This document shows positions 45,672-58,120 of a stretch of 64,000 nt of DNA, one piece after another. Position 1 is the first letter of the stretch. Each line of letters starts with the position of its first letter. This stretch comes from Moniliella sp. 'wahieum' (lineage: Eukaryota; Basidiomycota; Moniliellomycetes; Moniliellales; Moniliellaceae): positions 930,001 through 994,000 of the forward strand of contig RSEE01000003.1 in the NCBI GenBank assembly GCA_003971905.1, read 5' to 3'. The notes under the pieces were generated by a model. It did no database searches and was not told the origin of the DNA. It saw only the letters and a list, made by a program, of their open reading frames with translations. A program made the position numbers and the translations under genes.

Positions 45672-46710
45672 TCACAGCGCCACCTGCGCAGCTGCCACCC
45701 GCCGCACCTTGACCTCCACCGCCCCCGCCGCGTCCCAGCTGCCCAGACGCGCCGCGTAGCGCCCCCGCAGCCGCTCCGTCACCCCGCCTCCATCACCCCC
45801 AGCAATGCCTCGGCACGCTGAACGCCATCACCTCCTGCGTCTGCCGCTGCGCCTGCTCCCCGCGCCGACACCAGCCGCACCTCATGCACCACCAGCACCT
45901 CGTCCCCGAGCGTGTTGCCCCGCCTGTCCGCCGCCCCCGGCGCACTGTCTGCGGCGCCGTGCAGTCGGAGGGGCAGGCCGGACAATGGGTGCAGCTGCCA
46001 CGGCGTGGATTCGGTGGTTCGGCCTTCTTTTTTTTCAATGGCTGCTGGCGGCCCTGCTTGCCCTACTTCTTTCTTCGTGGAGACAGCGAGTAGAGCACCT
46101 CGTATTCCAGCAGCCATCCAGCCAAGGCCACCAGTCGCCCTGCCCCGTCAGCACCCAGTCGCCCCCCCTCTGCACGGCGAGCTGGACCTGCCGCACCAAC
46201 TGCGCTAGGCGCTGCACCGCCCAATCCTCCGGCGCGGCGCACAGCGGACGCGCGCCCCTGCCCACCAAAATCACCGGCGGTAGTGCCGCATCGAGCGGGG
46301 GCAGCAGCTGCCGATTGACTATGATGACTTGTTCTTCCTGTTGCTGTTGCTGATCACCCCCTGCCCTTGCCCTGGGCGGAGGAGGAGAAGGGAGACGGGA
46401 TGTTGGTGCGTGTTGGCCAAGGCGCGGGAGAGGCGTGCCTCGCTCCCCGGCTTCAAAGGGTAGTCGAGCAAATAACCTCGTCGCACGCCCGTCAGGACCA
46501 GTGCGAGCTGCATAGAACCGAGCGCGGGGTGCGCGCGGGACCGGCACGTCGGCCGTGTGCGATGGCGAGCAGGGGGCGACTTCCCCCCAAAGGGTCAGCC
46601 AAGGCGCGTCTTGCTTCGGCATCGGCCAGGCCAATTAATGGTGGATTGAAGAGACAATAAAAAAAATCGACGATTTGGATCGTGGTTCGGCCTCCCCCGC
46701 CGGGTCCCAT
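45672..46710 (-). CDS. Unrecognised conserved-looking protein
   Basis: A plausible chain of about 300 residues can be followed across three frames: LADAEARRALADPL and SRPLLAIAHGRR (about 46620-46540), LALVLTGVRRGYLLDYPL (about 46500-46450), LSRALANTHQHPVSLLLL, VIIVNRQLLPPLDAALPPV (about 46320), DWAVQRLAQLVRQVQLAV, GDWVLTGQGDWWPWLDGCW (about 46130), LGDEVLVVHEVRLVSA (about 45900) and a C-terminus VEVKVRRVAAAQVAL with a stop at 45672-45674. The alternation of helices and short strands and the Trp-rich piece suggest a folded alpha/beta protein. I do not recognise the family and infer no function. The start is unclear; ATGs at 46634 and 46710 are both possible. Confidence 0.5.
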
Positions 46711-47292
46711 CTATTCAGGTGCGGGATTCTTCATCCCCCCTTTGGTGATGGTACTCGATTCGTCGATTATCGATCGATTCACCTGGAAAACAAGCTATGG
46801 TGCGTGCACGTCCGCCGCCTAAGCTCCAAGCGGGGTCGCTCAGTGATATACAATACAGGTGCCAAGAGCAAGCAGGACACAGCCAACATATAGGAACAGA
46901 AAGCTATAGCTAGCCTAGGCTGCGACACATCCGGGAATGGTCCACATAAGGGGGGAGACCTGAGGGTGAGGAGGGGGGGGAGGGGTCAATACCTCAACCT
47001 CAGCGAGCATAAGGTGCGGGTCACATCGCCAGGGATTGGTGACGAGTGACGGGACAGGCGAGACCAAGCCCGCGCACATGGGTGCGCAGAGAGGAGCGAA
47101 AGGTTGCTCAGGGGGGGGGGGCAGCGGTGGCTTGGTCGGAGCACACGGGAGCGGGAGCGGGAGCGTGCTCGGTGGGAAAAGGCGGGCTGGGCTCGTCGAT
47201 GGGCGGGAGAGGAGGAGGCTGGGTAAGGTCTCCAGGACCTGCTTGGACAGTGGCGACGCAGCCGATTCCGCTTTTTCGTCGGTTGCGGCCCA
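46711..47292. other. Intergenic region
   Basis: Holds the 3' flank of the SMEK gene and the expected promoter of the unrecognised gene. A poly-G run lies at about 47110-47119. Nothing else was identified. Confidence 0.5.
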
Positions 47293-50200
47293 TCAGGGAG
47301 GGACGATGTAAGTTTCTGACGCCAGGAAGCCCTCTTCCCCACCTTCGTTATCGTCGTCTCCGTCTGCATCGTCTTCGTCTTCATCATCGTCGTCATCGTC
47401 GTCGTCGTACGGGACAAGAGTCCGCTTGGACGACTGTGATGGCGACCGCATGTGGCCTCGCTTAGCCAGCTGGGTGGGGCGAACTGGTGGTCAACCGTTT
47501 TCTCTTACGCGGCGGTGGCGTCGCACTTTCGTCGTCGGACCAATCGTCGGCATCCTCCTCCCTCGCGCGGAGCGGGCGAGGCCAAGACGCATAGGAACGT
47601 CGGCATGCTGGGTGCGCTCCAGCGGGGCGCGACCAGCGTGAGCTCAGTCAGTTCGGCAAAGACACGACCCACTTTAGCATCGATGGCCAAGCGGCGCACC
47701 TTGCCTTCGTAGCGCGTTAGCACGTGAGCGCCACGTAGCGCAACCGGTCTTCAGACACACAAGATACGGAACAAGCTCAGCGCCGTACTGGTCACCACGC
47801 CCGTGCGGCCCGAAGCGAGCTCAGTCTCAACCAAGTTGAGCAACGGGTCCATCAGTCGCACGTCAATAGGTACTCATGCAGCTGCCGATTGTCCCGTTGT
47901 GCACAACTTTGATGCATCGCATGCATTGGCCGCGACCAAGGGCCGGTTTTTTGGCCAAGAGCAGCGCACCCAGTTTCCCGCCAGCTCGGCAGCGAAAAGA
48001 ACTGCTCGGCTCGGTCGGGGGTGCGATAGAGCAGATAGGTAAACAAGTCGCACAGGTGGGCCAGCAGGACACTGTTCCAGTCCCAGTGACGGCAAGGCGC
48101 GGTGGGTGGAGCCGGCCGGGCCGGACGCTCCCTCCGCCTCCATGCGACGCAACGACGAGAGCGAGGGAACCCCCTCCAGCGAGCCAAACAGGCCCCTGAC
48201 ATCATCCCGGTAAAATACGGTGAGCAGCGACGCTTTCTCACCCGTCGCTGCGCCCTCTGCAACGGGATCCAACAAGGAGCGCAGCACGTCCATCATTTGC
48301 GACTGGATTCCCATTCCCTCACCGGTACGCAGAAGGGTACAGATGACCTGGAGCAGATCATTGCCCCGAGGCAGCTCGACAGGTTCCTCTCTTGTTTGTG
48401 GGATCACCTTGCGAGGCTTACCATACGTGTGTTTGGGCTGGGATCGCACCCGCGTCTCGGTCGCAGCAGCGGCGGTGGCCTTGGTCGCTAAGGCCAAGGA
48501 AAGCAGGTGCCTTCGATGCACAATGTACTGCCGCACCGCGAGGGGGTCCAAGTCGAGAAGCATCAACAGCATGTCCGCCGCCGCGTTGCGCACTTTGGCC
48601 GCCATCTCTGGATCCACCTCGCTCCCTTGTTCCCCTTGTCCCGCATGGAGCTCCGTATGAGCCGCGGTAGGGGACACAGTAGGCGAGAAGGGCATCGAGG
48701 CTCGAGCAGCGACCGATTCAGGCACAGTGGAGCTCGAGTCGCTTTCCGGGGCTGAGCAAGGGTCCGGGTCCGGGTTCGGATCGGAGTGAGAGGCCACGGG
48801 AGACGGAGAGAGAGAAAGAGGAAGGCCGGGTACGGTACGCGTCCGATCCTGCTGCCCCGTACCCAGCTCCAACCCCACCCCGAGCCCAAACGCAATCACG
48901 TCCAGCAACCCACGCTGGACCAGCTGGAACACATTTGTGCCCGGTTGCCCGCTGCATCGTCTTGCCAATCGCACAGAGCGCCTGGAGAAACAGAACCGCA
49001 TCGATCCGTTTCGTCTCACTCGTCTCGTCGGCGCGCGGGCCGAGGCGGACGGGGCAAAGAGCCCAAACAGGTCCGGCAGGAAGGAAGGGTGGTTCAAGCA
49101 CCAAGACACAATGTCCAGTTGCCAGATAAAGATGATGGACTGAAGCAGGCTGAGAAGCGGGTCGGGCAAAATACGATTCAAGACCACGTCGCGCAAAAAG
49201 GTGAGGCGGTACGTGTGCTGAATTTTGGCCCGGACCACGGGATTGGAAATGGGCACCACCTCTTTAAACTCGGTCGAGTGGGCCATGTACGCTCGATAGG
49301 AAGCCTTGCTTCGAGGGAAGGCCGGGTCGTACTCTAGCATGCCCACCAGGGTAGAATAGATCTCGTCCTGCACCACATGCTCGTACAGATGTGCGTCCCC
49401 GAGAAGTAAAATGTGCTGAGAAATGGTACAGATCGAATGGAGACCAGACAGGTCTTCTTGCCTTTCGGCCAGGGCAAAGATGGGTCCCAACGAGGTAAGA
49501 TACCCAGACTGCACCATCGCATCGGAAAACCGTTCGCGAAACACGGATGCGATCCGTGCGCCTTGGCTCGGACCCAAGATCGCCCCATGCCACCAGGGGC
49601 GAGCTCATGCACTTGCCCCAGCCCTCGTCTGTACCACACGCGCGATCCGATCGGCAACAGTCTTGATCGTCTGTTCAATGCTGGCCAGGTTCTCCAATCG
49701 TGGTTCGGGGAGCAACTGGTGGTTCGTCAGATCCGCTAGACCCGGAAGGCCCGCCACCCGCTCCACGAGCGTCAGCAGTTGTGCGTCTCGAAAATCCTGT
49801 CTTCGTCCACGGCGGCCTCCAAGCGGGGGGAAGAGGACGAGTCGATGGGATCGGCATCGGGATCTGTAACATGGACAGCACGCTCAGCACAGTGCTCAAA
49901 GATAAGAAGGAGAACGTACCTGACGACCGCATCTGTCTCTGCACCTCGGCAAGAAAGTCCCAGATTTCATGGCAGCCCGACCGCTCCTGAAACGAAAGAG
50001 CCATTTCCGCTCCCGAAGACTCGGTCCAAACAATCAGCGTATCTGGCAGGCTGGTCAGCAGGTCCGTGGTCAACGCATTCAGCAAGGGGCGCAGAGACAT
50101 ACCCTGCTGTTGTCGGTACACATCCTCCTTGAGCAACGTAGAAAAGAGCAGCATATCGTTCTGGTCAAACTCGGGAGAGACAAGAATGATGTACTGGTTT

Positions 50201-51095
50201 TCCCAGTCCTCCGGGCTGCCCGGCTCGACAGGCGCAGGATGCGGGAGGGGCTGACAGCGGGTCTGACCTGGCCGTTCTGTCTGATCCCCCTTGTCGGCGA
50301 GGTTGTCTTGGAACCCATATTGATCCGAGGCATGATAGGAAGGGTGGAACAGGCAGCCTCATGCTTGGCAACCAACAGTGCACGGTCCGATTCCTCGTCA
50401 TAGACTCCGGCGCAGTACCCGGTACCCAAATCGACCCATGCGCCGGCCACCATTTCGTACACCTTGACCCGCCGAGCTGAACCACACTGGTGGAACGAGC
50501 CACAGCTAAAGGTCGTTTGGTGGCTCAGGCGATTAGGGGCGTTGTCCCCGCCGACCTCTGCCCCGTCCGGTTCGCGGTCCGGCAGCGGGGGTTCGGCCAA
50601 GGTAGGGACGAGGTCCGAGCTATTGGGTACGGCTTGGGTATCCGTGAAAATCAAAGATGTAGGAGACCCGTGGGCAGGCACGTCGGAGCAAGTTAGCTCT
50701 GAGGCGGAAGGCGCGTCGAGCGAGGGCCCAGCCGAATCCGAAGCAGGACTAGGCTCGGGCTCGGGCCCCGCAGGGTGTCCCATGTGTTTCGAGGGCCCCG
50801 CAGTCTCACAAGACCCAGGCGGTGGATTGGACTGCAAGAGAGCAGCAGCAGGCAAGGCAGGCTCTGGGGTGGGCGAGCACTCGTCGGGTGCGTCGAGCTC
50901 AGGGGGGCCCGGCCCGCCTTCGGCCGGCTCGGCAGCGGGGCCCACGAGCAGCTGCGGCTCCGAAGGAGGGGCCGGGAGCGCGATTGGTGGGGCAACGGCG
51001 AGAGGGGTGGCGATGATGGCTTGAGCGTAGGGGAAAGGGAGCCAGGCGAGAGTAACGGAGCGGGGAGAGGGGCTGGAGGGCATCAAGACGCGCAC
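47293..51095 (-). CDS. PSY2: Protein phosphatase 4 regulatory subunit 3 (Psy2/SMEK)
   Basis: Psy2/SMEK targets the PP4 catalytic subunit to substrates in the DNA-damage response and metabolism. After an unusual 190-residue Pro/Ser-rich leader comes the EVH1/RanBP1-like domain: RRVKVYEMVAGAWVDLGTGYC (about 50475-50410), LLFSTLLKEDVYRQQQ (about 50150), TLIVWTESSGAEMALSF and GCHEIWDFLAEVQ. The SMEK helical-repeat domain follows: LASIFRERF, GLHSICTISQHILLLGD (about 49430), VVQDEIYSTLVGMLEYDP, KIQHTYRLTFLRDVVL and IDAVLFLQALCAIGKTMQ (about 49005). The C-terminus is acidic with a long Asp/Glu run and ends ETYIVPP at 47293. The intron 49919-49864 has a GTACGT donor and a TTACAG acceptor. The ATG at 51095 is the first in frame; homologues usually start closer to the EVH1 domain. 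Several indels occur downstream of 49000. Confidence 0.85.
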
Positions 51096-51870
51096 CCACT
51101 TCCAGCACGCGTGGGGACAGGGAGGGCGAGGAGAGGGGGTTGGGCGGGACGCGGGCGCGGCGCACTGCTGGTGCTCAGGCTGAGCACACGGCAGGAAACG
51201 AGGAAGGCAGGAAGGGAGGAAGGAGAGGAGGGGCGAAGGAGGAGAGGAGGAGGAGGAAACAGAAGAAAAGGCGGTGGTGGTGGAGAGACGGGTGACGGTG
51301 TCCGTCGTAGGCTTACTCCCAACGCGTCTGCTGGGCGTCCTGCGCCTTCAAGCTTCAATTGAAGCGTCAACGGGCCGGCAGCGTCACTTATTGGTCACGA
51401 GCCATCACGCTGTCGACATCACCCGTGGCCCCTCGCCCGTCCGAATCACACCCATCATGCATCACACTCCCCCGACACTGCGGCCGCGCCGGGGCTCCAG
51501 CTGCCCCAGCCACAGTCGCCCCGTGCGGACACGGGGCAACCCTACCCCGCCCCGACCCAACGGATCCCCCGCATGCAGCGGGGCCAGTGTGTGCGTCGCC
51601 TCGCCTCCGCCCTCTGCCCGCGTGCGCGTGCCTGGCATGCAGGCTGACGTCACGGCCCCCTGCAGCCAGCACCCCCTCGCAGTGGCCCAGTGTGCGGCGC
51701 CCCCCTGCAGCTCGGGCGGACGCATGACGTGGGGCATGACGTAGGGCCCGCATGGCGCCACCCACGCCCAGCCCAGCCCTGGTGCTTAGGCGCCCGGCTG
51801 AGCTGTCAGGCTGACACCTACGTAAGCCGCGTCATTAAATGGCCGCCGTGTCATTAGCCTTTTCCCTATT

Positions 51871-51893
51871 ACCGGTTACCGGGTACCGGTTAA
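51871..51893. repeat. Palindromic heptad array, ACCGGTT x3
   Basis: ACCGGTT, ACCGGGT and ACCGGTT in 7-base register; the middle unit carries one substitution. This is the family with the CCGG core; an isolated relative is at 22964. Confidence 0.7.
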
Positions 51894-52410
51894 TACCCCC
51901 CGACGGCTGACCTGCCAGCCACACCAGGCCCACCGACGCGCAACGCCTTCAATGTGGTTTTCGGCGATGTTCTTACTCAGCCTCCGACCTATACGTCCTG
52001 TCTACCTCCTTCGTTTCCTTCCCCGCCGCCCCCACACTCCGATTCTACGTCCCAAGACGAGTAGGGGGTCGGTCGCACTGGTAAAGCGGTACGAATGGAA
52101 TCGAATCGGTGTGAATAGCTAGCTCGCTTCGATCGCTTCGCACGTCTCGGGGAGGGAAGGATATACGGATACGGGTGCGGACGGTATGGACAGTGGTGTC
52201 CCAGTCCCAAGTCGAAATGGATGTAGGCGCGTGGATATGGTACAGTTCACAAGGCGGAGGATAGTCACAGAACAAAAACAAAACAAAGGCAAAACTCAGA
52301 GCGTCGATCACAGGAGCAGGGAGACGCGATCAAGAAACGTGGCCGTTCTCACGCCCCACTGCGCTGTATACTACAGCGAAGGGGGGGGGAAGGCGCAGGG
52401 AGGCGCATGG

Positions 52411-52473
52411 GCGAATGGGCGAATGGGTGAATGGGTGAATGGGTGAATGGGCGAATGGGCGAATGGGGAATGG
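52411..52473. repeat. Eight-base microsatellite (gcgaatgg/gtgaatgg)n
   Basis: About seven units alternating between C and T at the second base. It lies 90 bases beyond the stop of the REEP gene, in its 3' flank. It is not palindromic and differs from the heptad arrays. Confidence 0.8.
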
Positions 52474-52562
52474 GGTCCGTCGAGTCGAGGACCAAGTACC
52501 CAGTAAGAACAAACCCACCAACAAGGGGCCAGGACAAAGTTCCATGGGGGAGAGGAGAGCGT

Positions 52563-53993
52563 CTACTTGTCCTCGGTCACCCTCGTTTCCGACTCAGTGT
52601 CCGAGACGAACGTGTGCCGCAACACGGCGTACCCGCCCTCGAGCGCAGAAGAGTCGGCCGATTCCGGCACCTCCACCTCCTCGACCTCGGCCTGCGCGTC
52701 CATCTCGGTCTCGGACGCTGCGGATGACGCGGGCGCTGGCGATGGCTCCGAAACCGTCTCCTCCGCCTCGGGGGAGAGCGAGAGAACCACCGGGACAAAA
52801 GGGAAGCCCGTCGGGGGTGGGGTGGGGGGGGGTAGGGGATGGCTTGCGGGTCCGAGGGGGGCGCATCCATGGGAACAAAGGGGGCTGCGTCTCTTGGGTC
52901 AACTGGGCATCCAGCTCAGCCAATTCGCGCTGCAGCGCCCCACGACGTTCTTGAGCGGCGGAGCGAGTGAGCGGGGTGAGGGGTGCCGAACCGGAGCTCT
53001 CGCCCGATGCGGTGATGGGTGGAGCGGGAGCAGCGGCAAGGATGCTAGGTAAGGAAGCCGATGCCGTAGCTGCTGGGCTCGGTCCTGCACGTGCCGCCGG
53101 TGCGGTGGGGGCCGTCATGCCACCGAGCGCGGAGCGGGCTTGTTCGGCCATCGAGCTGACCCCGGCCGCGCCGAGCATCGTGCTGGCCTTGTCCATGGCC
53201 GAGGGTGCGTAGGCCCGGACAGCATTCATAAGGGAGGAGCTGGTGCCCAAGAAAGAGGGCTGAGGTTTCCTGCGCAGGCGGGGGGGCTACAAGACAGGTC
53301 AGTCTTCGTGCCGTTGGTTCGGAGGCAGGTTCGGGTTCGGGTTCGGGTCCCAAGGAGACGTACAATGTTCCACAGCGCCTCGCGCGCCTTGTAATACGCT
53401 CCCTGCCCGGCAGTGAGGACCGACTGCTTCAGAGTGGTTCGGGCCTCGACCACAGCTGCGTCAATTTCGCGCTCGTGGTCCGCCAGGAAGGGACCGAGGT
53501 AGGTGGTGTACAGGTAGGCCGCACCCTGGTACGGTACGCAGGCGTCGTCAGCACTTGACACAGAACAGCATGGCACATGGCATCGCCAGGAGGGTACAGA
53601 TACGTACTTGCGTCTGGGGCAAGATAAGCCAAAGGGTGAATGCAAGCTTGCTCTCCTCGTAAAAGGGCATCCTAGCCTAGTGGTCAGTGCCTAGAGTCGG
53701 ATGGGCTGCGCGCGCGGGAGGGGGGACATACCAGCTCCACGACCAGCCGAGGAACATCTCACATGTCTGCACCACTGCGATGACAGACCAGTACATGAGC
53801 CACATCTCGAGCTCAGCTACCTCGGTGGGGGCCTTGCTGGCCTGGACAGGGGTGCGGGGAATGCGCCAGGAGTACTGGGTGGCGGTGGATCCGGGGCGGG
53901 AGGGGCAGTGATGGCCTTGTAGGAGGCATAGAGCGGGTAGACGTAGGCCGCCACCGAGGTCGCGACCACAATGGGGAGGCGGAGCAGTAGCAT
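52563..53993 (-). CDS. YOP1: Yop1/REEP (TB2/DP1/HVA22) ER-shaping protein
   Basis: REEP/Yop1 proteins use two hydrophobic hairpins to curve tubular ER. Exon 1 encodes LPIVVATSVAAYVYPLYASYKA and, after a short spacer, VAELEMWLMYWSVIAVVQTCE (about 53990-53750). Exon 2 gives MPFYEESKLAFTLWLILPQTQ and exon 3 GAAYLYTTYLGPFLADHEREID, the family order. Introns are 53731-53672, 53607-53526 and 53363-53287, each with GTATGT or GTACGT donors and clean reading across the joints. The C-terminal third is an Ala/Ser/Pro-rich tail with a short helical stretch (RRGALQRELAELDAQL) and an acidic end, stopping at 52563; this tail is longer than in yeast Yop1. The start at 53993 gives the expected short N-terminus. 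A local frame break lies around 53880. Confidence 0.9.
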
Positions 53994-54705
53994 CGTCGGG
54001 CAGAGCAGCGGCTAGGAGGGGGGGATGTGGTGGGGCAGAGGGGAGAGGGAGAGGAGGGGGGATGGGAGGTGGCAGCGATGCATTATTGACGAGCACTGAC
54101 TGCGTCTTGCCATCGCATCGCAGCAGGCGCAAGGGTGATGCATGATGGATGATAGCCAGCGCTGATGCTGATGCAGCGCTGCTATCTTTTTTGGGGGAGA
54201 CGGCTGGCCAGCCCCCTGTGTGGTCGAAATATTTCAACCCCGCCTGCCCCGCCAGCCCAGAGAAGCACGGGGCCAGTGGTTGAGTGCCCCCTAACCCACC
54301 CCCATCCCTCTTTGTATCATGCCGAGGCCCACCGCATGACCCCAGTCCGATGACCATCACCTACAGGCATCATACACAGGTGGGCGGCATTATCATCATT
54401 CCCCAGAAGGGCAAGTCCCACTGACAGGGCGGCTGTTTACAGCGCATGAGTCAGGACACGACTGTCATGCGGGGGGGTGCGCACCGCCCTGGATCCTTCC
54501 TGTGGGTCTCCAGGTCACCGCAGCGTCGGCCAACCCCTCTTCCCCACCAACGCAGTACCTCGGCTTTCCAAACCAACACACACAACACACACCCCAGGAG
54601 AGACATTACGGTGCAGGCAGAGGGGAGAGAGGCTCTGCTACGCACCAAGCAATTGAAGAAAAACAAACGAACCACACGCTGGAAACGCATATGCTCTAGG
54701 AGAGT
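53994..54705. other. Intergenic region
   Basis: Upstream flank of YOP1 and 3' flank of proteinase A. One ATGCATG unit is near 54140. No gene or RNA was recognised. Confidence 0.5.
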
Positions 54706-56079
<1,374 letters not shown>

Positions 56080-56147
56080 TCAGCCGAGGGTCGGAGGTGC
56101 GGCTGGTGGCAAAAAAACCCCGGGGGTGGTGCGAGTGCTGAGAGGGA

Positions 56148-56154
56148 GTATATA
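56148..56154 (-). promoter_or_regulatory. TATA box of the proteinase A gene
   Basis: TTATATA on the minus strand within CCCAATTATATACTCC, 111 bases upstream of the ATG at 56037. It lies in the shared divergent promoter region with the racemase gene. Confidence 0.6.
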
Positions 56155-56484
56155 ATTGGGGCGCAGCACATGCAGCCCAGAGGGGCAGTGGGCCACCGCC
56201 TGCCCCAGCCACCCGACCCACTTGGTCGCGTGGCCCTCCGCTCGCGGGGCTAGGGTTGCGTGCACGTCCCCTTGGCCGGAAGCATGGTGGTAGCACCTGA
56301 TTTAGCTGGCTGGTCGGCAGCCTGTGGTTGTGTTGGTTTCAAAAAGGAGTCCATCGCCAATCTCGTGACCAATGGCCGGTGATCATGACCGGTGACTGCA
56401 TCGACCAACGGGGTTAATGAGGATGACTATCCCTAGCTACAGAGCGTCGCCCCTCCTTTTCTCCGCTCCTCCCCCCCCGCGCCC

Positions 56485-57298
56485 ATGTCGTCCACCCACA
56501 CGCCCGACTCGGTGCGCGGCCAAGTGTGGCGCCTATCGGCGCCCGCACCCAAGTCGGTGTTGGTAGTCAACCCCAACTCGTCGACGCTCATGACCGAGGG
56601 CATGCGAGCCCTCGCCCCGCCCGGGCAGAGCTTTGTGTACTACACTGCTCCTCCCGACGTGCCGCCGTCGATTGACAATGAGGCGCAGGAGCACCTGTCG
56701 GCCAAAGTGTGCTTTGCCGATCTCACGTCCCAGCCGGGAGCCGGTCTGCTGGCCGAGTCCCAAGCGGTCTTGGTCGCGTGCTTTTCGAATCACCCCCTGG
56801 CGCCCATGCTGCAGGGCGAGGGCCACAGGGCGATCACCATCCTTGACGCCGCTGTCTTGGATGCACTGGAACGCCACGCGCCCTTTGCTGTCATCACTAC
56901 CACCCCCGACTTGGTCGAAGACATTGATGCGGGTGTGAACACGATCCTGAAAAAGTATACCGATACGGCATCGGCTCCGTTTGTCGGCACCCTGCCTACG
57001 GGGCTACGGGCGATTGAACTCAAGACCTTCCCCCGCGACCAGGTTCAGGCCAAGATCAAGCAGGCCGCACACGAGTTGCTGGATCGCGGAGCCAGGTCCT
57101 TGATCCTAGGGTGCAGTGGTACGTATTCGCGCTTCGCGCTTCGTGCTGCACACTTAGGGAAGTGCGAACTGACCTCTCCTCCGTACAGGCATGTCGGGTG
57201 CCGACGAGGCGGTGCAGGCGGCGGCGCGCGAGGCAGAGGTGGATAATGTTGTGGTGGTGGATGGGGTGCGGGCGGGGATGGAGAGGTTGTCCAAGTAA
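56485..57298 (+). CDS. DCG1: Asp/Glu/hydantoin racemase family protein (Dcg1-like)
   Basis: The protein has 247 residues in two exons. Family features are VLVVNPNSSTLMTEGM at the N-terminus, the first catalytic-type cysteine in VACFSNHPL (residue 99) and the second in LILGCSGM (residue 210). The middle reads AITILDAAVLDALERHAPFAVIT and the C-terminus VDNVVVVDGVRAGMERLSK. Exon 1 is 56485-57118 and exon 2 57189-57298; the 70-base intron (GTACGT donor, GTACAG acceptor) splits the codon right after the second cysteine, and 744 coding bases keep frame. It is one of the few genes here with no apparent indel. In yeast the Dcg1 relative is nitrogen-regulated; whether this protein is a racemase of hydantoin or of another amide is unknown. 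Confidence 0.85.
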
Positions 57299-58120
57299 TA
57301 AAGACGGTGATGCGGTGCTTTCATGTGGCTCCTTCTTATCATCTCGGACCCTGGCCTAGATGCTGAGGAGTAGAGCTATTATCTAGGGTGGATGCTGCGT
57401 TTCGCATGGTATGTGGCTTGCATGTCCCTCTGCCCTCTCATTCTGTTGTAGGTAAGAAGAGAGATGCAAGCAAGGGTGTACCGATCCGTTTTGGTAGGAT
57501 CCAGTACATGAGCCGTGCGACCCACACTGAACATGACCGGGGCCCAAAGCAGAGGCACTGGCAGGAGGGGATACAAACAAATGTAAGGGAAGTCTGACAA
57601 TGGTTAGGATGCTGATCTAGCCGTCCTGGTGCCAGGCATCTGGTCCGCAACCCCTTCGGACTCTTTCTCGACCAGTATCTGATTACGTTGATTGCGGTTG
57701 GACGGCACCCTTCTCTGGCACTTGCCCACTTCGCCTCTCAGGCGTCATCTTGCGCCATCCCCCCCAATGTTGACCCGCTGCGGCTTGCAGCTGTGGGGTT
57801 GCCGGTATGGAGCCTGGAGACTTGTGTTGGGCAGGGGTTGCGTACTGGCGCTGATGGCCTGAGGAGGCTCACTTGTGTGGGAGTACGTAGCATGTTCAAA
57901 CCCAACGTACCCAGCGTTGGAGCTGAAGTTGAACGTTCAGACTGGCCATTTGCGTGTTGCAATCCAATTCAGGCGCCCATTCAAGCTCCGCCCGCTTTCA
58001 CGCAGCCCTCTTTTTCATGTATCGCTCCATCCATCAGCTCACGCGCGGGGCACACACTCTCGACTGCGGCGCACACACACACTCGACTTGCCCCCCTCCC
58101 ACCAACACCTCCTCCCCAGC
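57299..58120. other. Intergenic region
   Basis: Between the racemase stop and the lipase start. 58000-58120 is C-rich and precedes the lipase ATG. No feature was recognised in the remainder. Confidence 0.5.

Larger units (their letters stand above)
51096..52562. other. Intergenic region with isolated palindromic repeats
   Basis: Upstream flank of PSY2. It contains CTTCAATTGAAG around 51354, an ACCGGT heptad array at 51871 and an eight-base microsatellite at 52411. No gene was recognised. Confidence 0.5.

Noticed and set aside
53672..53731. tRNA-like 'tagtggtcagtgc' string
   Set aside because: It lies inside the first intron of the REEP gene and no cloverleaf or T-arm is present.
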